Part shown: positions 56,291 to 64,000 of the stretch, piece after piece
Numbering within the stretch: the stretch's first letter is position 1
Layout of the letters: the number at the start of each line of letters is the position of its first letter
From: Gibbula magus
Lineage: Eukaryota > Mollusca > Gastropoda > Trochida > Trochidae
Length of the DNA: 64,000 nucleotides
Assembly (NCBI GenBank): GCA_936450465.1
Contig: OW388302.1
Coordinates: 60,486,328 to 60,550,327 of the forward strand
Direction of reading: 5' to 3'
Program-made: the position numbers and the translations under genes
Notes under the pieces: model-generated
Database searches by the model: none
Told to the model about the DNA's origin: nothing
Seen by the model: the letters and a program-made list of their open reading frames with translations, nothing else

Positions 56291-58484
56291 AAATTGAAGT
56301 ATTAATTTCTTTCTGTCATTAATCAATTTTGCTCACTTAGTTTTTATGTAGTTCGAGCAAGAATATATTATGTATTTCAAAGTCACTAACGCTAATAAAC
56401 TCAAACTGGGTCTCCAATTTGATTACATATCATGTAAAGCGACTAAATCATGTTGGTGAGGTCACATGTATGTCCAATGTTAAAATTTGTGTTATTTAAT
56501 TGAGATTGATCAACTTTAACCGAAAATAACCAGTTTAAGGTCAGTCAGTTCATTATAAAGTCGGGGTCATGATCGAAAACAGGACATAGAACCTTGGCAT
56601 GCTGCAGCCATTAAGTCATTAACCATTAACTTTCATGAAATGGATAGGAAGACAGATTTGCTCTTAAAGCTTTTAATAGGTCTGATAACGAGTAGATACT
56701 GTATATGTCGGATACTACATGTGCATGTGACTGTTCCTTAGTTTCCATTGAAGTATATATATATATATATAGTTGATAGAAAGTCGAGTAAGATGATATA
56801 ACGTAACCCAGCACCTACTGTAATATGTACATTTTAGAACCATATAAAGTATCATGCAAAACTGATTATGCATCTTTAAAAGAATACGTTTGCATATGAC
56901 CACATTTACAGGTAACGTTTCATTTCTAAGTATCCAACATCTCACTACCTTTACATATTATATTTTGGAACTATGTGCATGTACAAAAGGAACACAGGTG
57001 TGTTCAAAGATAAAATAGATAACCGACCAGCCTGATGCTATCATAAGAAAAGATAACCATGTATAATATTGTCACTATAACCATGTCTAAACACTACATG
57101 ATCCTACAGGGCATTACCAATACTCCGGGCGTAATGTGGTTATCTTTGAAATGTAACTTATCACTGATAGAACAGGGGAAGGTGATACAATGTTTTTTTC
57201 ATTCCTTAATTTCATTAGCTAACCATAAGTTAATAACTTAAAAAGTAGGTCCTTCATACATAGTGTTTGACTGAATGATGGAACGACAGAGAGAATGAAT
57301 GAAAGATTGGCATGTTCACCCAAACAGTAGTGATCTAAATTATCATAAGTATAACAGACATATCCCGAAAGATAATCTTATATTCATTCGGCCTGAATCA
57401 CAAAAATACATAGATAACACCTGTGAAATGATGAGTTATATTAAGAACTAGAGCAAGCTTAAAACAACTTTTATTGACAAAGTAAGTTGTGTCAACTTGA
57501 TGATAACCTATCTTACAGTATGTTTACTGCTCCACTACTGCTTCTTAACTTCCACATTTGATAATCAATTAAGTTCAATTACTGGTAGATTTTAGAAATA
57601 TGTCTAAGTGTTTATCATAGGACTGCCTTTCAATTATCCTACATAAATTTACATATTATCAATCACATAAGATTGTTCACTTAACCTCTTAATTAGTCAT
57701 GTTATTGTTATGTGGGGTAATATCGGTTTCTTTACTACTAACCATTTCTTTTTCACTAAAAGCTATGCAAAAACGATCGTATTGACCAGGTGTACATTTT
57801 AAAGAAGAAATATTCAAAGAGCATGTACATTTCTTTGACTGGCATTCTTTAAGTTAAGGTGATGAAGAAGAGATATACGATCATGTACATAAACATATGT
57901 CTGTTATGTCAAAGCTGTTCTCAACTGTTCACATCGACATTCACAGCAATGGGTAACTTGCAGTCATACTGTATTTGTATGTATAGAATGTTCCATAGTG
58001 ACGTTTAGTATCTCCTAGATACATTTTAGATGGATGGTTTCATACCTGTGACACTTGAAAACGATCGTCGTCTTTGATATAAACAGTACGAGGGTTATAA
58101 ACCAATTAACGATCATATGTCGGCATTATGCCGTCTGCACACACGATGTGTCCCAATGAATTACGTAATAGTTTCATCAAAAGACGGCCGCGGCCGCGGC
58201 CCCTTATATCACGCTGCAAAGCCTTTCAAGGTCATTGTTCGTGCTTACGCTCATTAACACAGAGAGAAAAGAAACTAACTACCAATTTGAAGTATGTTAT
58301 ATTAAAATCTATAATTAAAACATTTTAATTGCTGACTTTCTCATTCTTAAATATTTGTTGGTTACGATTTTAAAAACTTGCCATAAGGCCATATAACGTC
58401 TTTGTATATGGTGCTGAGACAACCTTATAGTTCTAATACCCGGAAAATAAAGGCAATGGCATTAAATATAGATTAAACAGTGAA
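56291..58484. other. AT-rich intergenic with (TA)n and a GC palindrome
   Basis: Holds (TA)n at 56754-56771 and the exact 16-bp palindrome ggccgcggccgcggcc at 58186-58201, striking in such AT-rich DNA. No gene recognised. Confidence 0.4.
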
Positions 58485-58760
58485 GAAAGACAACTATAAA
58501 CCTGTTCTCATTGACAATTCCATCATAGAAGTTGTCCCAGAGTATAAGTATCTCGGCACTATTTTTTTATGACAAATTCAAACACAGATAGCATCTACAA
58601 GAATGGCCAACACAGATTGTGGTTTACGTAAAGTTAAAGCTTTAAATGTCAATACCTTTACACTTGTTCTTTATAACAAAAGTTTTATTTAAAACCTATA
58701 GTTGTGAAATTAGCTATTTCCATGATGTTTCATCCGGTTATTTTGACATGATCACTTCAC
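58485..58760 (+). mobile_element. LINE relic (post-RT region)
   Basis: Broken frames read PVLIDNSIIEVVPEYKYLGTIF, then CGLRKVKALNVNTFTLVLYNKSFI, the region just after the RT palm in LINE ORF2s. Shifts and stops make it a dead fragment. Confidence 0.55.
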
Positions 58761-60185
58761 AGTCTTATATTTAATGAATAGGTGAAATGGTATCACGATT
58801 GTAATTTATCATAGGCCGATAGGCTCATTACAACTATCACACTACTAACTCTTATTAAAGTGTATACGTTTGAATGTTAATGATTAATGATAGAAATTCA
58901 ACACATGTTGTTTAAGTGTATTAAATTAAAATACTTATACTTGTTGTTCCGCCTGTTCTTTATTTTTAAGATTGTATGCGGAAGAGTTTCTATTATTGGA
59001 GGAAGTTTCATACTGCCATAATATAAATTAAATTTAGTATTGTTATGCCGCAAGCTAATGCAGCGGTTATCATGATAATAATGCTGTCAAGTTGTAACAT
59101 TATATACATCTGTATTTCATTTTGCAATGACTCTTTTTGTCAATCTCCTTTTTGCTGAGCTTCACTGACGGCGGTCAACCAGGGACTCTGTAATCAGATG
59201 GGAGTACCTGGCTATATGCAGGAGCAAGCGTCACGTGTAAAATGCCTATCAGAACAACCTGTTAAACGATGCGTTCCGGTCGGTGTTATGTAACATGTGT
59301 ATTCGCTGTATTCTAACGGGTCTCCTGGTGGACTGTTACACTTGATTCGGTTATCTTGTACTGCAGCCATATTCAGCTATTCATCTATCATCAATCGCTA
59401 TAGACACTTTCATATGGGTATCTAAACTAATTGTTATGATGACAAAGAGGTACCAGTATGCGCCTTTGTATCAACGTTCATTGTTTGAACATCAAATAGC
59501 TTTGCAATTTGACTTGATTAGGTAATCTATTGCTGTACACTAGCCCATGAATGTTTCATTATCTGTTAAAACAAAATTTGAATGTCGAATTGTAAAATTG
59601 CAATGACATTTACATGTTATAGATGTGAAAGGTATGACTATTTTCTAAACTACAAATAAAATTATTAAATAAAATATATAAACAATATAAACCTAGATAA
59701 CTGGTCACAGTTGTGTAAACAACGATACTATAAGGTATGTATAGAAGTTGATCATGTATTACTACAAATCATCAAATCAAATGAAAACATAAAATAAGCA
59801 CACATGTGCCAAAGTCTCGTGTTCCGGTTTAAAACAGTTTGGATGGGGTGATGTTTCATATTATCCTGCTCAAATAAATTCATGGATGGCGATTTATATA
59901 TACATGGTCATAATTGCATACTCGAATACCTACGCTAGATATATCTAGATATTTCATTTTCCTCTGCTTATGTCAATGACAATTCTTTGTGTATGTCAGA
60001 GTTGACGAATATACATCCGAATACACAACCACAGCTAGTCGCCCAGTCACCCAGACAATGTTAGCTTAATTGCCGGTCATAAACCAGGCGAGAAATTACG
60101 CGTAATACATTGAATATTTCGTAATTAGAAAATCGCTATGTATGTTACCTTAGGTCTTTGAAGGGCATTTAGATGTTGTATTCAT
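58761..60185. other. AT-rich intergenic, nothing recognised
   Basis: No frames, arrays or hairpins of note. Confidence 0.4.
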
Positions 60186-60338
60186 AAGAACAGGTAGATT
60201 TTCTGGATAACAACTTCTTTAGTATTTTGTTATTTCCTTACATTCCACCTGATGAAGGAGTGAGTATGTATTCCGAAACGTCCTGTATTTTCACACTAAA
60301 GAAGTTGTTATCCCGAAAATATTCCTGTTCTTATGTTA
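60186..60338. mobile_element. Penelope-like terminal hairpin with hammerhead-like core
   Basis: Arms aagaacaggtag...ggataacaacttctttagt and actaaagaagttgttatcc...cctgttctt are inverted. In the loop, cCTGATGAaggagt-gagtatgt-attccGAAACgtc has the CTGATGA...GAAA words of hammerhead ribozymes, as in Penelope-like element repeats. Stem II can form (ggagt/attcc), but an extra A sits between the core and the stem, so activity is doubtful. Confidence 0.5.
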
Positions 60339-62367
60339 CCTTAAATGAATAATGACAATTATCTTAAATTTTGCATGTATTAGCTGTCCGTTAATACTGT
60401 AATGATATCTCTATATCTCTGTACCCATTCAAACTGGATTGTTTTAAACCTTGTAAAAACGTCTTCTCGGTTCATTACCCTGAATCGATACTGTTCATAT
60501 GTTTGTAATGCCATTTATAAAATGTCTGGTAGGACAGACGGACGGTTAAATTAATGCATGTTTTATTGATGTACATTTATGCAATAGCTATTTGTGAGAG
60601 GAGCACTTACAGACAGGTTTATTCAATATATAAGGCCCAAACAATCTGGCCCAAAGTACAATTCACGTTTCAGCATGACGGCTTGAGATGACGTTACTTC
60701 GATAATTATTTCCCCCGGAGTTTTCATCAAATCTTTTATAAACATGGCAACGTATTTTCAGATACATTATAAATTAGTAGATTATACATCCTTTATGGAT
60801 TGCACGACCAGAATAATCATTAGAACATCATAGATCATCCAGTATGTAATAGTCCTTTCTAAAATGTTGTATTTTTAAGGAGTGTAATGCGATTCTAAAT
60901 TTTCATAGATTTCGTAAGAGTGACTTATCACTAAGAAAACTTAATTACTAGTCTGGCCAAAACCCTGATTTGAAATGATGTAATGACTTAAATAACTTGA
61001 TGAATTAATTGTTTCGGACCAATTTGTATAAACATATCCTTTAAACATAAACAAATATATTTACCTGTCACCAACATTTTGATTCAACCAAATATAAGAC
61101 AATCCACTTGACAATACATATTTCTCATATCAGCTAACTAATGCGTGTTAACGGGACATATTTAAGGATGCGTACTCATTATTGAAAATGTATCTTTAAA
61201 CTAATTTTAAGAAATCAAAGCTGTATACATGACAACTGTGAGCTTTTTGGATTTGTCTGCAACAATATGAAAACAAACATGATATGTTCTGCATGTGACA
61301 TTTCATACGAACTTGCCAGCTGTTAAAGCTATTAGTAGGCCCTTTGCTGCGAACATACTACATAGCACACGCATTCAGTTTTAATGTTATATGCTTCATA
61401 AACAAAGCATACATTTATACATTTTATCATTTACAAATACAAATTCATAATTTCTGTCACATCTTCAGTCGGTTTCAATTTATTTCTACAAACGATACAT
61501 ATCATCGTTATTTTCCGTTTTTTTTTTTTTATAATAATTCTAAATATCTAAAATCAGTAGACACACTCTTGCGTCATGTACACGTAAATATTTGATTGAT
61601 TCCACCAGTTTTAATTTGTGATCCGAAAACGTAGAACGATGGACAGAAGATGACATATTTTATTATTTTTATTGAAAATATTAAAATACTTACAAATCAC
61701 ACCCCGACACAATTGCAAAACAGACAGTATATACATACGGGACAACAATAAAACAGAAAACCTATGTTAGCTATCTTGATAATACAATTTAATTTGTTGA
61801 AGAATGAATGCTTGTCCCATATACAGTGTACACGTGAATGCGTATTGGTCAAAGAAGAGACTACTCTCATCAGAGTTCACAAATACACAACCGAATATAC
61901 ATGTATGCGAAGTCGCGAATACACGCTGTTGAGCCCATCTAAAGATAGCAATTGCGGGTCATAAAACATCCTGTGCAATACACGAGAATGGTTAGTAATT
62001 GAAAAATGTAATCTGATCTTACTAACTGTAGTAACACTATCTCATATTTGTAAAAAATATGGTTTTATGTTATTTATATTTTGATGAGTGTTTTGGGCTC
62101 GTATGTGTCATACGGCACTTTATCTAACATTATGAAATTTCCTTTTTCATATCTTACTGTTTTACAAAATAGTCATCACACGTTTAACGTTGTCTACCTA
62201 TTATCTGTGCATGACTCAATACCTATAGATAAAAACTTATTCAATCATTCTTGTTGTACTGTAATGATATGCGGATGGACATTTATTAAAATAATATTAA
62301 TGTTAATATATACATGTATTTACCGGTAAATAATGGCATTGTGTAACAAGTTTTAGGTTTTTACGTA
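60339..62367. other. AT-rich intergenic, nothing recognised
   Basis: Open frames at 61344-61595, 61764-61964 and 62081-62329 have no domain or splice context and are judged chance. Confidence 0.4.
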
Positions 62368-62482
62368 GAGGGTAATGTCCGAGTAACTCTCCATTCCTTA
62401 AAAATAATGGAGCCGAGGCCCCGGAGGGGCCGAGGCCCATTATTTTTAAGGAATGGAGAGTTACGAGGACATTACCCTACTT
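62368..62482. mobile_element. GC-rich-centre foldback element
   Basis: Arms agggtaatgtcc..gtaactctccattcct... and ...aggaatggagagttac..ggacattaccct are inverted over about 50 bp, with a gaggccccggaggggccgagg centre. A shorter relative (taactctccatta..aataatggagt) is at 62573-62603. Confidence 0.85.
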
Positions 62483-62606
62483 AAATTACACTCAAAGTAT
62501 TGCTATTTTATCAAAATTGCTTTAAAAAGTTAAAGAAATTAAATTTATACTTAAAAAATATGATGTGACGCGTAACTCTCCATTACTGAAAAATAATGGA
62601 GTGACA

Positions 62607-64000
62607 GAACAATAGGATGACGTCACAAGTGTGATTTAAATTATCTTTCTGTCAGCCCGACATTTGTTTAAAATGAGAGATTAAAAGAAATCTCTAAGAT
62701 AAAGAATATCATTAAAAAATGACACAATTATAATGACACCGAACAAATGTTTATTTACTTGCCTGTCTATAAATAGTGTTCTGTTTTTGTTATATGGTAT
62801 ATTATAGTTCAATTATTCTATAGGTCCTCGGCCCATGTACAATGCATCTAAACATTACAATTTTGTTGAGTAAACAATAACATTTTACAAATACATTAAT
62901 TAATTACTATGAATTGACATATTTTCTTTGCGCAAACGCTTCTCGTATGTAATAAGAAAAAATACAAGAGTGTTTCTACAATTACTAGTTAATACATTAT
63001 GTTAATTAGAAACTAGATTTACCTGACCATTTACAGGAATATATAATGAAAGTGAATTTAACCGCAGTAGACAAATATTGTTAAGTGAAATATAGTTTTT
63101 GGGTTGGACTAAGCTCCATATGAATCACATCGTTATATGCTTATCTTATTTTGTAATTAGAGGGAATATTAAACGCATTTAACTCTCCCTTGATTATCAT
63201 TTTGCCTGTTTGTTGACTCTGTCTGTATTCGCTCACATATTTAAATTCGTTTATGTACAGTTATAAATGTTATATGCAAACATAAAATTAAGATATCTCT
63301 AAACAAGGCTACACATGACTTAACATCAAAAGAGTTCATGTTTGAAAAGTAACACATTGGTAAAAGCAAAGTCGTTATTCTTATGTTTATATGAGGAATA
63401 TGCTCCCAAAATGAAATAAACTAAATCTTAAGGAAGTACACATTTTGATTGAGACAGTATATCGAGTTCAAGTATTTGAACACATGCATTTTACAAATGG
63501 TTCTTATGTTATATAGCTAATTTAGATTTTCAACACTGAAACACTGACATTTTTAATTTCTGCACAAACTTTACTAATATGAATAAGCAACAATTAATTT
63601 GGCAATGAAGCTAGCACTAATTCTGTAATTAATTTATTGCCACAATAAACAAGCTATCCAAAAGGATGTTTAGAATCTAGGAAGTTCACATTTCCGTTAC
63701 GGATCGTTAATCACTGTTATCGGTACAAACAACTATTCCCTAATTAATTTATTGCCCCAATAAACTCGCTCTTCAAAAGGATCTACATAATCTATGAAGT
63801 TCACAATTCCAATAGGGTTCGTTAAATACTGTTATCCTTAACGATACTTGGTACATTTACAATATGGTAGTACAGCTTTGTATTTGAGAACAGAATGACA
63901 TTGGAATGACATATACTATACAACTACTCACGCATAAAACGAGGAAAATAGTATGAAAAGACCATTTATATGGTTAATAATAATAATTATTAATCTTCCT
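62607..64000. other. AT-rich, with a diverged 115-bp tandem duplication
   Basis: 63626-63740 and 63741-63850 share taattaatttattgcc, caataaac, caaaaggat, gaagttcaca and ggttcgttaa-like words in order. No coding signal up to the window end. Confidence 0.5.

Noticed and set aside
55252..56326. Phe/Lys/Ser-rich minus-strand ORFs
   Set aside because: Produced by the degenerate ttcatcaaagtc-type minisatellite; no independent coding evidence.

Overview
This is an AT-rich, repeat-dense stretch of animal nuclear genome with short exons in long introns. A mollusc, probably a vetigastropod such as an abalone or top shell, fits best. That is an inference from three things: tRNA-headed SINEs ending in GTGA/ACTC runs with a 'taacgccgc' tail, the many TIR and foldback elements, and the PAN/EGF and sushi genes. 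No prokaryotic, organellar or rRNA features are seen.

Layout. (1) 2952-20081, plus strand: the 3' half of a single-pass membrane protein gene. It has seven exons: one sushi (CCP) domain, one transmembrane segment and a tyrosine-rich cytoplasmic tail, with every exon junction in phase. Its last intron (9.15 kb) holds a same-strand Ngaro/DIRS-like tyrosine-recombinase retrotransposon (11731-19091). The recombinase gene of that element is itself split by a 2.85-kb higher-order tandem array. (2) 33888-25190, minus strand: a complete small gene of three exons for a secreted protein of about 240 residues (signal peptide, PAN, EGF-like, PAN). Its introns hold two LINE copies and several MITEs. (3) 34.0-38.6 kb: a duplicated upstream block, a 17-copy satellite of 121 bp, and a GC-rich islet with a decayed ORF. 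(4) 38.7-44.4 kb: LINE fragments in both orientations, a TA-flanked MITE, and a decayed transposase-like gene followed by a P2X7-ballast-like segment. (5) 45.5-48.05 kb: a tandem array of 434-bp units full of nuclear-receptor-type AGGTCA half sites. Just beyond it are two probable last exons of a plus-strand gene (48069-48280). (6) 48.9-50.3 kb: a 36-bp minisatellite, a (TA)n tract and a LINE 3' end. (7) 50.3-64 kb: mostly AT-rich non-coding DNA with a perfect-arm foldback element, a degenerate 18-bp minisatellite, a LINE relic, a Penelope-like terminal hairpin and a GC-rich foldback.

The two confident genes are unrelated neighbours on opposite strands. Both look like extracellular or cell-surface modular proteins. 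Nearly everything else is mobile DNA in different stages of decay, with clear nesting: an array inside a retroelement inside an intron, and a MITE inside a LINE inside an intron. Exon boundaries were placed by eye from GT/AG signals and phase agreement and need transcript confirmation.
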